The notes: generated by a model from the sequence alone, not told the origin. 64,000 bases of DNA from an uncultured Alistipes sp. (GCA_902388455.1 CABMPD010000010.1:35541-99540), one strand, 5' to 3'. Positions 10,880 through 20,479 are shown, counted from the stretch's first letter. Made by a program: numbers and translations.

Positions 10880-11872
10880 ATGGAGATAAGTGCAAAAGTT
10901 ATAGCGGAGCATCTCGGCGGAGAGATTGTAGGCGACCCGGAGGCAACGGTGTCGTCCGTGGCCCGTATAGAGTCCGGTAAGCCCGGAACGCTCTGCTTTC
11001 TGGCGAATCCGAAATATGAACATTATCTGTATACCTGCAAAGCAAGTATCATCCTTATAAATAAATCATTCGAACCTAAGGAAAGCGTATCTGCAACACT
11101 GGTCAAAGTTGACAATGCGTATGAGGCCATAGCCTCCCTTCTGGATCTTCTCAACACCCTCAAGTCCGAAAAGCGTCGCGGCAGAGCCTTCTCTGCCAGA
11201 ATATCCTGGTCCGCCAAACTGGATAAAGGAGTCTATGTCGGTGCACTGGCCTATGTCGGAAAGAAGGTCAGAGTAGGACGCGGAACCCAGATATATCCTC
11301 AGGTGTATCTGGGAGATGGAGTGGTCGTAGGCGAGAACTGCATCATCTATCCCGGAGTGAAAATATATAAGGGCTGTAAAATAGGCAATAACTGTATTAT
11401 TCATGCCGGAGCGGTCATAGGCTCGGACGGGTTCGGTTTTGCTCCTACGGCTGACGGTTCATATAAAAAGATTCCTCAGACCGGTATCGTGACAATAGAG
11501 GATGACTGCGAGATAGGAGCCAATACGGTCATCGACCGTTCGACAATGGGCACCACTCTTATAGAGAAAGGCGTCAAGCTGGATAATCTTATCCAGGTGG
11601 CGCATAATGTGGTCATCGGTTCCAATACGGTAATCGCAGCCCAGGCCGGTATCGCAGGTTCTACCAAGATAGGAAGGTCATGCATGATAGGAGGTCAGGT
11701 CGGCTTTGCCGGTCATATCCACATCGCGGACCGTACCATGATCGGAGCCCAGGCCGGACTTATGTCGGATATCAAGGAGGAGGGCAGGACTTTGTTGGGA
11801 AGTCCGGCAATGGATCACAAGGATTTCATGAGAGCTTATGCGGTATTCAGACGCAATGGACGGAAGCAGTAA
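10880..11872 (+). CDS. lpxD: UDP-3-O-acylglucosamine N-acyltransferase LpxD
   Basis: A 330-residue LpxD, which adds the second acyl chain (N-linked) to UDP-3-O-acylglucosamine in the cytoplasmic steps of lipid A synthesis. The N-terminal uridine-binding domain (about 1-100, with [13 protein letters not shown]) is followed by left-handed beta-helix hexapeptide repeats (about 110-310) and a helical C-terminus. His242 in [10 protein letters not shown] is the expected catalytic base. First gene of lpxD-lpxC-lpxA-wbqC. Its upstream region overlaps the divergent rimP promoter; a plausible promoter (TTTG at 10824, TTTTCTTTG ending at 10859) has a non-consensus spacer and weak -7 box. Confidence 0.97.
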   Translation: MEISAKVIAEHLGGEIVGDPEATVSSVARIESGKPGTLCFLANPKYEHYLYTCKASIILINKSFEPKESVSATLVKVDNAYEAIASLLDLLNTLKSEKRRGRAFSARISWSAKLDKGVYVGALAYVGKKVRVGRGTQIYPQVYLGDGVVVGENCIIYPGVKIYKGCKIGNNCIIHAGAVIGSDGFGFAPTADGSYKKIPQTGIVTIEDDCEIGANTVIDRSTMGTTLIEKGVKLDNLIQVAHNVVIGSNTVIAAQAGIAGSTKIGRSCMIGGQVGFAGHIHIADRTMIGAQAGLMSDIKEEGRTLLGSPAMDHKDFMRAYAVFRRNGRKQ

Positions 11873-11894
11873 GAATAAAATCACTTAAAAAATT

Positions 11895-12824
11895 ATGCTC
11901 GACAATCAGAAAACTCTTAAAAAAGAATATACATTCGAAGGGAAGGGACTTCATTCAGGAATAAAGGTCAAAATGAGAATATCTCCGGCACCGGCCGGGT
12001 ACGGCATCCGTTTTATAAGGGAGGATCTGGGACCGGATGCGGAGATTGAGGCGCTCGCGGATTATGTTACTGCAACACAAAGAGGAACTACCTTGGAAAA
12101 GGGGGCTGTGGGCGTATCAACGATAGAGCATCTGCTGTCAGCTCTTACCGGCCTCGGGGTGGACAATGCAAAGGTGACGGTCAGTGCTCCGGAGATTCCG
12201 ATACTGGACGGAAGCGCTCTCCCGTACGTTAAGGCTATCTGCGCGGACGGTCTGCAGGAACAGGACGAGCCGAGGTCCTATTTCAAAATTCAGGAGACCG
12301 TGCACTACCGCGACGAGAAGACCGGATCGGAGATATCGATATATCCGGCTGATGAGTTCTCGGTCGACCTGACAGTCGATTTCAACTCTCATGTCCTCGG
12401 AATCCAGAAAATACATTTTGACAGGACGGTAAATTATGCCTCGGATGTGGCTCCATGCCGCACGTTTGTTTTCTTCCATGAACTGGAATACCTCTTTAAT
12501 AATAATCTCATCAAGGGAGGGGACCTGGAAAACGCCATAGTAATCGTGGAGCATCCTGTTTCGGATGAGACGTTGGAAAGAATGGCGGCTCTGTTCAATG
12601 TCGGCAAAGTGGATGTCCTTCCGGAAGGCTATCTTAACAATGTCAGCCTCCATTTTCCGGACGAGTGCGGAAGGCACAAGCTGTTGGATCTTATAGGAGA
12701 TTTTACCCTCATCGGAACCAGAATAAAAGGAAGGGTTGTGGCGGACAAGTCCGGTCATAAGATTAACACTGCCGTGGCACGGATTGTGAGAGAGATGGTA
12801 AAGAATGAATTAAATAATAAATAG
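11895..12824 (+). CDS. lpxC: UDP-3-O-acyl-N-acetylglucosamine deacetylase LpxC, not fused to FabZ
   Basis: A 309-residue zinc amidase catalysing the committed step of lipid A synthesis. Zinc ligands His79 (STIEHLLSA), His261 and Asp265 (RHKLLD) and the catalytic His288 (SGHKINTA) are all present. In many Bacteroidota, LpxC continues into a C-terminal FabZ dehydratase domain (about 460 residues in total). Here the protein stops right after the LpxC domain (MVKNELNNK) and lpxA begins eight bases later, so the fusion is absent rather than broken. It sits between lpxD and lpxA in one operon. Confidence 0.97.
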   Translation: MLDNQKTLKKEYTFEGKGLHSGIKVKMRISPAPAGYGIRFIREDLGPDAEIEALADYVTATQRGTTLEKGAVGVSTIEHLLSALTGLGVDNAKVTVSAPEIPILDGSALPYVKAICADGLQEQDEPRSYFKIQETVHYRDEKTGSEISIYPADEFSVDLTVDFNSHVLGIQKIHFDRTVNYASDVAPCRTFVFFHELEYLFNNNLIKGGDLENAIVIVEHPVSDETLERMAALFNVGKVDVLPEGYLNNVSLHFPDECGRHKLLDLIGDFTLIGTRIKGRVVADKSGHKINTAVARIVREMVKNELNNK

Positions 12825-12832
12825 ATAAAACT

Positions 12833-13624
12833 ATGCAGTTCTCAGCAGTAAACCCAAATGCCAAGATTGCCGCAAATGTGGAGATAGGACCTTTCACGTA
12901 TATAGCGGAGAATGTGGAAATAGGAGAGGGATGTGTAATCGGCCCTCATGTGACTATTTTTGATTATGTGAAAATAGGCAAAAACTGCAAGATATTCCCG
13001 GGAGCCGTGATTGGTGCCATTCCTCAGGATATGAAGTTCTCCGGGGAGGTGACCTGGGTAGAAATAGGCGACAATACGGTTATCCGTGAGTGTGCGACAG
13101 TGAACAGGGGTACGGCTGCCAGCGGCAAGCTTCTGACCAAAATCGGAGATAATTGCCTTATTATGTCGTATGCGCATGTGGCGCATGACTGTCATATCGG
13201 AAATCACGTCATACAGACCAGTTATGTGGGGCTGGCAGGAGAGACGGATGTAGATGACTGGGCTATCATCGGAGGCGGCTCACTGGCCCATCAGTTTACC
13301 CGTATCGGCATGCATGCCATGATTCAGGGAGGTTCCCTGATAGGAAAGGATGTGCCGCCCTATGCCCTGGCCGGACGCGCACCTCTGTCTTTCTGCGGTC
13401 TGAACAATGTCGGCCTGCGGCGCCGCGGATTCACAAATGAACAGATAGACCGTATCCGTGAGATTTACCGCATAATCTACAATAGCGGACTCAACCGCAG
13501 CGATGCCTGCATAGAGGTGGAGAGAGAAGTTCCTCCTTGCATAGAAAGGGACAATATACTCAACTTTATCCGTGCATCCAAGAGAGGTATAGTCAAGTAC
13601 TCAGACCTATCGGCTGATGACTAG
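12833..13624 (+). CDS. lpxA: acyl-ACP--UDP-N-acetylglucosamine O-acyltransferase LpxA
   Basis: A 263-residue LpxA, catalysing the first acylation of UDP-GlcNAc in lipid A synthesis. It shows left-handed beta-helix hexapeptide repeats from about residue 10 to 185, a catalytic HVAHDC segment (His118 by alignment with the E. coli active-site His125) and the usual helical C-terminal domain with LNNVGLRRRGF. Length and start are normal. It follows lpxC by eight bases and overlaps the following wbqC-like gene by eight bases, indicating one transcript. Confidence 0.97.
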   Translation: MQFSAVNPNAKIAANVEIGPFTYIAENVEIGEGCVIGPHVTIFDYVKIGKNCKIFPGAVIGAIPQDMKFSGEVTWVEIGDNTVIRECATVNRGTAASGKLLTKIGDNCLIMSYAHVAHDCHIGNHVIQTSYVGLAGETDVDDWAIIGGGSLAHQFTRIGMHAMIQGGSLIGKDVPPYALAGRAPLSFCGLNNVGLRRRGFTNEQIDRIREIYRIIYNSGLNRSDACIEVEREVPPCIERDNILNFIRASKRGIVKYSDLSADD

Positions 13625-14252
13625 CCGTCCGGTCTGCGCCGTGCTTTCTACGGCTTATTTCCCTCCGGTGGAGTATTTTATGGCTGCGGCCATGACCGGC
13701 AGTATTCTGATAGAGGCGCAGGAGTCTTATGTAAAGCAAAGTTACAGAAACCGTTGCAGGATTTATGCCTGTGACGGTGTTCTGTCTTTGACCGTACCTG
13801 TCTCAATGCCTGAGAATTCCAGGGGAATATCCATGGCGGTGGTGGATTATTCAAAGCCGTGGCTGCAGCAGCATGAGCGGGCTATTGTTTCTGCGTACAG
13901 GACTTCCGCTTTTTTTGAATATTATCAGGATGACATTTTCCCGATATTGGAATCCAGACCTGCGGGCCTGCTGGACCTCAATATGGCTCTAACTCTACGC
14001 CTTCTGGATTTACTGGGCATTCGTTGCAGTGTCTCGCTGACAGAAGAGTACCGTCAGAGCTACGGCCCGGAATTTCTGGACCTGAGGGATGCCCTCCATC
14101 CGAAAAAAACGGTCCCTGAAATTTTCAGAGACCGTCTCAGACCTTATTATCAGGTATTCTCGGCAAAATTTGGATTTATCCCCGGACTCAGTGCAGTAGA
14201 TCTTCTGTTCAACGAGGGGCCTGATGCCTTGTCCTATCTGGCTCTGTCTTGA
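13617..14252 (+). CDS. WbqC-like family protein
   Basis: A 211-residue protein of the WbqC-like family, common in Bacteroidota and sometimes found in polysaccharide gene clusters; its biochemical activity is not established. Typical features are an opening LSTAYFPPVEYF (the family's YFPPI.Y.), QESYVKQSYRNRCRI, LTVPV, and PWLQQHERAIVSAYRTSAFFEYYQD. It overlaps lpxA by eight bases and is probably translationally coupled, so a role connected with lipid A or surface sugars is possible but only inferred from position. It converges with the FadL-like gene with a six-base gap. Confidence 0.85.
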   Translation: MTSRPVCAVLSTAYFPPVEYFMAAAMTGSILIEAQESYVKQSYRNRCRIYACDGVLSLTVPVSMPENSRGISMAVVDYSKPWLQQHERAIVSAYRTSAFFEYYQDDIFPILESRPAGLLDLNMALTLRLLDLLGIRCSVSLTEEYRQSYGPEFLDLRDALHPKKTVPEIFRDRLRPYYQVFSAKFGFIPGLSAVDLLFNEGPDALSYLALS

Positions 14253-14258
14253 AGCCGG

Positions 14259-15827
14259 CTAGAATCTCCAACCCAGGGTCAGCAGCAGCTTCCAGTTCAG
14301 GAAGTCCTCTGAGGCCGCAGGTGCCGCCAAGTTCTCGTAGCTCTCGTAAAGGAGGAAGGTGTTGTTGTTGAAATTGCACTGCTGCTGGTAGGCCAGGTCG
14401 ATGAAAAATCCTCCGGCTGTCCTGAAGCCCAGGCCTGCCGATGCGTAGTGACGGGAGTTATCGAAATATTTCTCGGAGGAACTGTAGTAATTGTATCCCA
14501 GGCGTATTGCCAACTGCTTGTGCGGCCATGCCTCAATGCCGGCCCTGATGTTGTTGACAGCCTGGTATCCTGACTTCATGTACTCGTTCTCGTACTGGAA
14601 GATACTGCGGTCACCGCTGGATGAGGACATGATGATGTCGGAGTAATCAGTCCTTTCGTAATCCACACCTATGGCCATGAAGTTACCGAATGTATATGCT
14701 GCACCGAGATTCCATTTGAATGGAGCTGTGACCCGGTATGAGTTGGATCCAGTAGGAGAGACTACGCTGCCGTATCCGTGTAATTCGGTGTTGCCGCTCA
14801 TGCTTTCGACCCAGGTCTCGTTGAGGAACATCCAGTCCGGAGTCGATATGGAACCTCCTATGGTGAGGCCTGCCACCGGCCTGACCAGAAATCCGGCGGA
14901 GATATCCACTCCCAGTCCGGAGGTGGACATCTGGTATTCCCTTGTGAAGTCTGTGAATCCGGTACCTCCGTTGTCAATACTGAAATCGGCAGAATTGAGG
15001 GCCTGTTCCGTTATGGAGGTGTACTCGTTCATCAGAATGCTCTGAAGTGTTACGCTTACTCCGAAAAAGAAGATATTGTCCACGTTGCCGGAAGCATTTA
15101 TGACGATGTCCTGTACGTAACCAGTCTTTTCTCTGTAGAAATCCTGGACGAGTGATCCTGGAATCTTGAACTTACCGTTCTCTCCTATATTCTCAGTGGC
15201 TCCTATGTAAGTGGTCGGATTTCCGTCCAGGTAGTCCATCAGTCCTGTGTTCCATGCCAATACCTGGCTCCAGGAGACATCGCCTCTGTAAAAGGGACGT
15301 TTGTCATAATCATCCTGCATCGTGATAAGCTCGCTGTTTATGGCAGGCATGGAGGCTGCAAGGCTGCCCAGGTAGCTGCTGCTGTTCTGAATGCCGCTTC
15401 CGGAGCTGCGGAATGCGAAGTTGTTGGTCTGATTGGCTGTGATTGCCAGGTTGAAGTTGAGCAGTCCTCGGGTGCGTCCGGTCTCAAAAGAGCCGACCCA
15501 TCCGATGTTGGACAGAGCGAAACGGTTGCGGGATGAGCTTGACTTATTCCCGAGGAAAGAATTATGACTGATACTTGAGTAAAGTGACGGAGTCATTGTG
15601 AACTCTGTGTAATAATATATTCCGGAGGCAGCCGGATTGTATGAAAGGGCTCCGAGGTCTCCTCCCAGGGCTGTCATTGCATTGCCCATGGCCAGGCTTC
15701 TGGCAGTACCGTCATAGTACTGGCTGGAAAACAGCAGGGCATTGTAGGTGTAGGAGGGTGTCAGCTGGGCATAAGCCTGCAACGCCCCCGCAATGAAAGC
15801 TGATGTTAAAAGTATTTTTCTGAACAT
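14259..15827 (-). CDS. OmpP1/FadL-like outer-membrane beta-barrel protein
   Basis: An outer-membrane barrel of about 522 residues in the OmpP1/FadL-related (hemin receptor-like) family of Bacteroidota. A signal peptide (MFRKILLTSAFIAGALQAYA) is followed by a family-like SQYYDGTARSLAMGNAMTAL and GGDLGALSYNPAASGIY. The remainder is rich in alternating hydrophobic residues, Gly, Asn and Ser, and ends in WRF, a usual barrel terminus. Related proteins import hydrophobic molecules; the substrate here is unknown. The ATG at 15827 gives the best signal peptide; an in-frame ATG at 15839 is an alternative. It lies 14 bases downstream of the W-rich lipoprotein gene and is probably co-transcribed with it. 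Confidence 0.85.
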   Translation of the reverse strand: MFRKILLTSAFIAGALQAYAQLTPSYTYNALLFSSQYYDGTARSLAMGNAMTALGGDLGALSYNPAASGIYYYTEFTMTPSLYSSISHNSFLGNKSSSSRNRFALSNIGWVGSFETGRTRGLLNFNLAITANQTNNFAFRSSGSGIQNSSSYLGSLAASMPAINSELITMQDDYDKRPFYRGDVSWSQVLAWNTGLMDYLDGNPTTYIGATENIGENGKFKIPGSLVQDFYREKTGYVQDIVINASGNVDNIFFFGVSVTLQSILMNEYTSITEQALNSADFSIDNGGTGFTDFTREYQMSTSGLGVDISAGFLVRPVAGLTIGGSISTPDWMFLNETWVESMSGNTELHGYGSVVSPTGSNSYRVTAPFKWNLGAAYTFGNFMAIGVDYERTDYSDIIMSSSSGDRSIFQYENEYMKSGYQAVNNIRAGIEAWPHKQLAIRLGYNYYSSSEKYFDNSRHYASAGLGFRTAGGFFIDLAYQQQCNFNNNTFLLYESYENLAAPAASEDFLNWKLLLTLGWRF

Positions 15828-15853
15828 GGTGACAAACAATCAATGATAAAATA

Positions 15854-17119
15854 TTAACGTCTTCCTCCTCCACTCCGGGAGCCTCCTCCGCTGTAGGTCC
15901 TGCCGCCGCTCATCGAAGAGCGCGAGATGCTTCTGCCTGTGCTGAATGACCTGGAGGAATTGCTGTTGTATGTGTTCCTGTTAATGGTCGTCTGGCGGTT
16001 TATCCCCTCGCTTCTGTTGAAGGACCGGTCGAAGTCCCTGCTGACGCCTGTAGAGATACGCGGGTTGTTGTAGCTGCGGTTCTCGAAGGGGTTGCGGAAA
16101 CTGGTTCCGGAACTTGAGGCGCGTCGGAATCCGGATGCGGCTCCGGAGGATGCTCTGCGGAATGAACTGTTTCCTACAGTGCTGTTGCCGTAAGCTGTCC
16201 GGCCTCTTGTAAGAGTTCCCTGTCTGTCGGGATTGACGGTGCTGACACTGCCGCGGTTGACATATCTTTCTCCGAGATTGATGCCTGAGCCTGCTGCCTG
16301 CAGTGTCCTTCCTCTGCGGACAGCGCTTTGGGAAGCGGCTCCTCTGTCAGCAGTCTGTACGCTGCGTCCTCTGACTACGGACATGGATGGTCTGGATGCT
16401 CTGCCACCTTCGCGGATGGAGGAACTGCCGCCTGATACTGCAAGCCGGCCTCCAGCCTGACCGCCGGTGCGGACGGCAACATTTCTTTTGCCATGGAAGT
16501 GATAGGAGTGTGGAACTGATGCGACAGGATATCCCCACGGCCCGTACCAGGGATCATACCATCCCCAGTATCCGGGGCCCCAGTACCCGGGGCCGAACCA
16601 TCCCCACGGTCCATACCAGGGATCCCATGCGAAACCTATACCCCAGCTCCAGTACCAGGGGTCGTACCATCCCCAATACCAGGGATTGTACCATCCCCAT
16701 CTGTGCCATGACGGACCGAAAACATTCCAGTATCTCCAGTCCCAGTACGAGTAGTAGTCACGGTATCCGTAGCAGGGATACCAGTCATCGAAGTTGAAAT
16801 TGAGATTGAGCTGACCCAATGAGTCCAGCTGGTCATCGAACATGATGGTGTATTGTGTGTCAGGAGTATAGGATACATCCAGCGTACTGTTTGCACTGGC
16901 TATGACGATGGTGTCCGAAAACCTGGCTGCTTCCTGACGGGTCTGCTCGATGAGTCTGCGCACTTCAGCGTTGTCCGCCTCCACTTTTGCGCGGCTCTCT
17001 TGAGAGGGCCTGTAATATATGCCGTCTTCAAAGCTGGAAGATGCATAGTAAGAGGATGTTCCGCAGGAGGTCAACAGGACCGCGGAACAGATGGAAAGTA
17101 AAATCAAACTTTTTTTCAT
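15854..17119 (-). CDS. lipoprotein with Trp/Tyr/Gly-Pro-rich central tract
   Basis: A 421-residue predicted lipoprotein of unknown function (lipobox LLTSCG near residues 15-20). Residues about 25-110 are ordinary and partly helical. About 111-205 is an extreme aromatic tract built from short repeats such as WYDPWYGPWG and GPGYWG. From about 215 the protein is basic and low-complexity, rich in Arg, Ser, Gly and Asn, and ends in a SGGRTYSGGGSRSGGGRR-like tail. No enzymatic motif is visible. The gene has a strong Shine-Dalgarno sequence, unusual here. It precedes and is probably co-transcribed with the FadL-like barrel gene, which suggests a role at the outer membrane. Similar aromatic-rich lipoproteins occur in Bacteroidales, but I know of no assigned role. 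Confidence 0.8.
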   Translation of the reverse strand: MKKSLILLSICSAVLLTSCGTSSYYASSSFEDGIYYRPSQESRAKVEADNAEVRRLIEQTRQEAARFSDTIVIASANSTLDVSYTPDTQYTIMFDDQLDSLGQLNLNFNFDDWYPCYGYRDYYSYWDWRYWNVFGPSWHRWGWYNPWYWGWYDPWYWSWGIGFAWDPWYGPWGWFGPGYWGPGYWGWYDPWYGPWGYPVASVPHSYHFHGKRNVAVRTGGQAGGRLAVSGGSSSIREGGRASRPSMSVVRGRSVQTADRGAASQSAVRRGRTLQAAGSGINLGERYVNRGSVSTVNPDRQGTLTRGRTAYGNSTVGNSSFRRASSGAASGFRRASSSGTSFRNPFENRSYNNPRISTGVSRDFDRSFNRSEGINRQTTINRNTYNSNSSRSFSTGRSISRSSMSGGRTYSGGGSRSGGGRR

Positions 17120-17125
17120 ACCTAA

Positions 17126-17132
17126 CCTCCTT
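17126..17132 (-). promoter_or_regulatory. strong Shine-Dalgarno sequence of the W-rich lipoprotein gene
   Basis: On the minus strand AAGGAGG lies six bases before the ATG at 17119. Most genes in the window lack such a site, and Bacteroidota ribosomes generally use Shine-Dalgarno pairing little. Confidence 0.6.
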
Positions 17133-17148
17133 TTTAGTCAATAATTAC

Positions 17149-17156
17149 TACTTTTG
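17149..17156 (+). promoter_or_regulatory. -7 box of the proS promoter
   Basis: TACTTTTG (17149-17156) matches TAnnTTTG. A T-rich stretch (17130-17135) lies where the -33 element should be but is not a clear TTTG. The predicted start near 17163 leaves a leader of about 36 bases before the proS ATG and argues against the in-frame ATG at 17154. Confidence 0.55.
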
Positions 17157-17198
17157 CATCACAAATTAACAAAAATCATTCCATATAAACAATTCAAA

Positions 17199-18677
17199 AT
17201 GGCAAAAGAAGTAACAAGCAAGGAAGAGAATTATTCCCAGTGGTACAATAATCTGGTAGTCAAAGCCGATTTGGCGGAGAATTCCGCGGTCAGAGGCTGC
17301 ATGGTAATCAAACCTTACGGATATGCCATCTGGGAGAAGATGCAGGGACAGCTTGACAGAATGTTCAAGGCCACAGGCCATCAGAACGCATATTTCCCTT
17401 TATTCATACCCAAGTCTTTCCTCAGCCGCGAGGCGGAGCATGTGGAAGGTTTCGCCAAAGAATGTGCGGTGGTGACACATCATCGTCTTATGGCCAATCC
17501 TGACGGCCCCGGTGTGGTCGTGGACCCCGATGCCCGTCTGGAGGAGGAGCTTATCGTGCGTCCTACCTCGGAGACCATTATCTGGAACAGCTATAAGAAC
17601 TGGATCAAATCGTACCGCGATCTGCCGATTCTGGTCAACCAGTGGGCCAACGTCGTACGCTGGGAGATGCGTACCCGTCTCTTTCTCCGTACCGCCGAGT
17701 TCCTCTGGCAGGAAGGACATACCGCTCATTCCACTGCTCAGGAGGCAATGGAGGAGGCTGAGAGGATGGTGCATGTCTATGCGGACTTCGCACGCACTCA
17801 CATGGCATTGCCGGTGGTGGTGGGACACAAGTCCGAACATGAGCGTTTTGCCGGTGCGCTGGATACCCTTACCATAGAGGCTATGATGCAGGATGGAAAA
17901 GCCCTTCAGGCCGGTACTTCCCATTTCCTGGGACAGAACTTCGCCAAGGCTTTTGATGTCAAGTTCGCAGATAAGGACGGCAAGCTGGATTATGTGTGGG
18001 CTACCTCCTGGGGCGTGTCTACCCGTCTTATGGGTGCTCTTATCATGGCTCATGGGGATAATAACGGGCTTGTGCTGCCTCCGGCCATTGCTCCGATACA
18101 GGTCGTGTTTGTACCCATATATAAAGGACAGGAGGAACTGGACCGTATGGTCGCATATATGAAGGAAATCGGAAAGGAACTTGACGCAGCCGGAATCTCC
18201 TATAAGATAGACAGCCGTGACAATGTCCGTTCAGGCTTCAAGTTTGCAGAGTGGGAACTTAAGGGAGTGCCTGTCAGAGTGGTGATCGGGCCGCGGGACC
18301 TGGAAAAGGGCGAGGTGGAGCTCTGCCGTCGTGACACTATGGAAAAATCCGCTGCATCGCGTGAGGGACTTGCCGGGCATATAAAGGGACTTCTGGATGA
18401 GATTCAGACCAATATTTACAACAAGGCTCTGGCTTTCCGTGACTCCAGAACAGTCAAGGTGGATACTTGGGAAGAGTTCAAGGAGCGTATAGAGGAGGGT
18501 GGATTCCTATTATGCCATTGGGACGGAACTCCTGAGACGGAGATGAGAATCCAGGAGGAAACCAAGGCAACTATAAGGTGCATACCTGTGGACAGTTATG
18601 TCTGCAAGGAACCTGGCAGGTGTGTGTATTCCGGCCGTCCTTCGCAGCAGAGGGTGATTTTCGCAAGATCATATTAA
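17199..18677 (+). CDS. proS: prolyl-tRNA synthetase, eukaryote/archaeon-like type
   Basis: A 492-residue class II aminoacyl-tRNA synthetase charging tRNA-Pro. Motif 2-like VRWEMRTR and [19 protein letters not shown], and motif 3 region [20 protein letters not shown] are clear. It lacks the insertion (editing) domain of the classical bacterial form and ends in a zinc-type C-terminal domain with the terminal VIFARSY that marks the archaeal/eukaryotic-like group. I chose the ATG at 17199 because the -7 box overlaps the earlier ATG at 17154. Two tRNA-Pro genes, its substrates, lie at 34.5 kb. It is followed 16 bases later by a conserved unknown gene. Confidence 0.96.
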   Translation: MAKEVTSKEENYSQWYNNLVVKADLAENSAVRGCMVIKPYGYAIWEKMQGQLDRMFKATGHQNAYFPLFIPKSFLSREAEHVEGFAKECAVVTHHRLMANPDGPGVVVDPDARLEEELIVRPTSETIIWNSYKNWIKSYRDLPILVNQWANVVRWEMRTRLFLRTAEFLWQEGHTAHSTAQEAMEEAERMVHVYADFARTHMALPVVVGHKSEHERFAGALDTLTIEAMMQDGKALQAGTSHFLGQNFAKAFDVKFADKDGKLDYVWATSWGVSTRLMGALIMAHGDNNGLVLPPAIAPIQVVFVPIYKGQEELDRMVAYMKEIGKELDAAGISYKIDSRDNVRSGFKFAEWELKGVPVRVVIGPRDLEKGEVELCRRDTMEKSAASREGLAGHIKGLLDEIQTNIYNKALAFRDSRTVKVDTWEEFKERIEEGGFLLCHWDGTPETEMRIQEETKATIRCIPVDSYVCKEPGRCVYSGRPSQQRVIFARSY

Positions 18678-18693
18678 TTAAAGCGATATCATT

Positions 18694-19407
18694 ATGAGCA
18701 GTGATGATGCCAGCCCCAGGGAGAAGATAATCAGTCTTCTTAATGTTAAGTCTGTAATCAAGTCCCAGATATTCGAGCAGTGTCTGGAGGTTTTCAACGT
18801 CTTGAAAGATGTCCTTAGCGAGATGAGCAATGACTTGAACGAGATGCTTGAGAATCAGGGAGCCCGACGTGTCCGTCTGGAATATAGGGACAGAGGGAAA
18901 TTTGAGGCTGAGCTGAAGTTTGCGGATGATGTGCTGATATTCAGTCTTCATACGGATATTTTCCAGTTTGACCGGGATCATCCTGTGTGGAAGAATCCTT
19001 ATGTCAAGAGTAACCCGTACAATGGTTACAGCGGAGTAATAAATGTCTATAATTTCCTCTACGACTCTCTCAAATACAACCGTAATGATGATCTGGGCTA
19101 TATGGTCGCCCGTATGTTCATCAATAAGGACAAGGCTTTTTTCGTTGAGGGCAAGCGTCAGAAGAAACAGATGACGGCTCTGTTCGGCAAGAGTATACTT
19201 ACCAGGGATGATCTGGTCGCGTTTGTTGAGGCTGCTATTCTGTATACGCTGTCGTTTGATCTGCTGGTGCCTCCGTATGATATGGTAAAGGAGGCGACAG
19301 TAGGGGAGATGAACACGAAGATCGAGTCTTCCAGGATGAAGACAGGCAAGCGTTTGGGATTCAAGTATAATTCGGATGATGTATTAAATACTGAAGGTCA
19401 TGAATAA
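18694..19407 (+). CDS. conserved Bacteroidota protein of unknown function
   Basis: A 237-residue soluble protein with no signal peptide or membrane segment. The first half is helical (REKIISLLNVKSVIKSQIFEQ... and SEMSNDLNEMLENQG), followed by a beta-rich part (FEAELKFADDVLIFSLHTDIF) and a NPYNGYSGVINVYNFLYDS segment that looks conserved. The C-terminal part is charged. I recognise it only as a conserved Bacteroidota protein without an assigned role. It follows proS by 16 bases and overlaps the DUF3078 gene by eight bases, so it is probably part of a proS-DUF3078-tilS transcript. Confidence 0.7.
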   Translation: MSSDDASPREKIISLLNVKSVIKSQIFEQCLEVFNVLKDVLSEMSNDLNEMLENQGARRVRLEYRDRGKFEAELKFADDVLIFSLHTDIFQFDRDHPVWKNPYVKSNPYNGYSGVINVYNFLYDSLKYNRNDDLGYMVARMFINKDKAFFVEGKRQKKQMTALFGKSILTRDDLVAFVEAAILYTLSFDLLVPPYDMVKEATVGEMNTKIESSRMKTGKRLGFKYNSDDVLNTEGHE

Positions 19408-20473
19408 ATATCGGTGGGCACTTGTTGCCGCAGTTGCAGCTGTCGTTTTTATGGACGTACAGGATGCCGGAGCATCTGACAGAAAGAAAAATAAAAGTGA
19501 AATAGAGTATAAGGAGATTAAGAAAGTTGAAATTGATACTGCAGGACTGGATCCGGCTCAGAGAGTGTGTCTGGATATAGTGTCCGGCATAGATGAGGCA
19601 GCGGTGGATACTTCCAGCAAAGAGGTTCCGAAGTACTGGACCAACGGTATAATGACGCAGGTGGGTTTCTCTCAGGTATCGCTGACCAATTGGGCAGAGG
19701 GCGGATCGGCCAATATCTCGCTCAACGGTCTGATCGATGCCAATGCCAATTATGCGAAGGACAAGATGATATTCGAGAATCGCCTGAAGCTCTCCTACGG
19801 ATTTGTCCAGTCCTTCGAGAAGGGGACGCCGCTCAACCAGCAGTACAGCAAGAGTGATGACCGTATTCAACTGGACAGCAAGTGGGGATGGATGCTGAAA
19901 GACAAACTGTATTTCTCAGCTCTTTTCAACTTCAGGACCCAGATGTCTCCTACGTATGCTTATTCCACTGCGGATGACGGTACTGTGGTCCGCGACGTGC
20001 AGTCCAATTTCATGGCGCCAGGTTACCTCTCTCTCGGTCTCGGTATTAACTACAAACCATTTAATTTCATGTCTTTCAACCTCTCTCCCGCTACAGGAAA
20101 TCTGGTTATAGTCACGGAAGAGACGTTGCAGGAGACATACGGCAATGATCCGGGACAGGTTGTGAGAGCTGAATTCGGTGCGCAGTTGAAGATGGATATC
20201 AACTATGCATATAAGATATTCAAAATTACTTCATCCCTGACTCTTTTTTCCAACTATATCAATCATCCGGAGAATATCCAGGTCTATTGGGACGTGGATG
20301 CCTCGCTGGCACTGACCAAAATTCTTACCCTGACTGTCAGGACGAACCTTATCTATGATGACAATATCAAGATAGCTGACGCGTATGGAGTAGAGGCTCC
20401 TAGGGTGCAGTTCAAGGAAATAGTCAGTCTGGGACTTACATGGACCTTCGGGCAGTATGTCAAACCAGAATAA
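19400..20473 (+). CDS. DUF3078 outer-membrane protein
   Basis: A 357-residue exported protein of the DUF3078 family, restricted largely to Bacteroidota and probably an outer-membrane barrel. It has an N-terminal hydrophobic signal (about 5-25), a charged spacer, then the family pattern WTNGIMTQVGFSQVSLTNWAEGG (shortened here) and N.L.L.YGF.Q.FEKGTP, followed by alternating strands to a terminal LGLTWTFGQYV. The function is unknown. Its start overlaps the end of the preceding gene by eight bases, suggesting translational coupling, and tilS starts six bases after its stop. Confidence 0.85.
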   Translation: MNKYRWALVAAVAAVVFMDVQDAGASDRKKNKSEIEYKEIKKVEIDTAGLDPAQRVCLDIVSGIDEAAVDTSSKEVPKYWTNGIMTQVGFSQVSLTNWAEGGSANISLNGLIDANANYAKDKMIFENRLKLSYGFVQSFEKGTPLNQQYSKSDDRIQLDSKWGWMLKDKLYFSALFNFRTQMSPTYAYSTADDGTVVRDVQSNFMAPGYLSLGLGINYKPFNFMSFNLSPATGNLVIVTEETLQETYGNDPGQVVRAEFGAQLKMDINYAYKIFKITSSLTLFSNYINHPENIQVYWDVDASLALTKILTLTVRTNLIYDDNIKIADAYGVEAPRVQFKEIVSLGLTWTFGQYVKPE

Positions 20474-20479
20474 TCTGTT

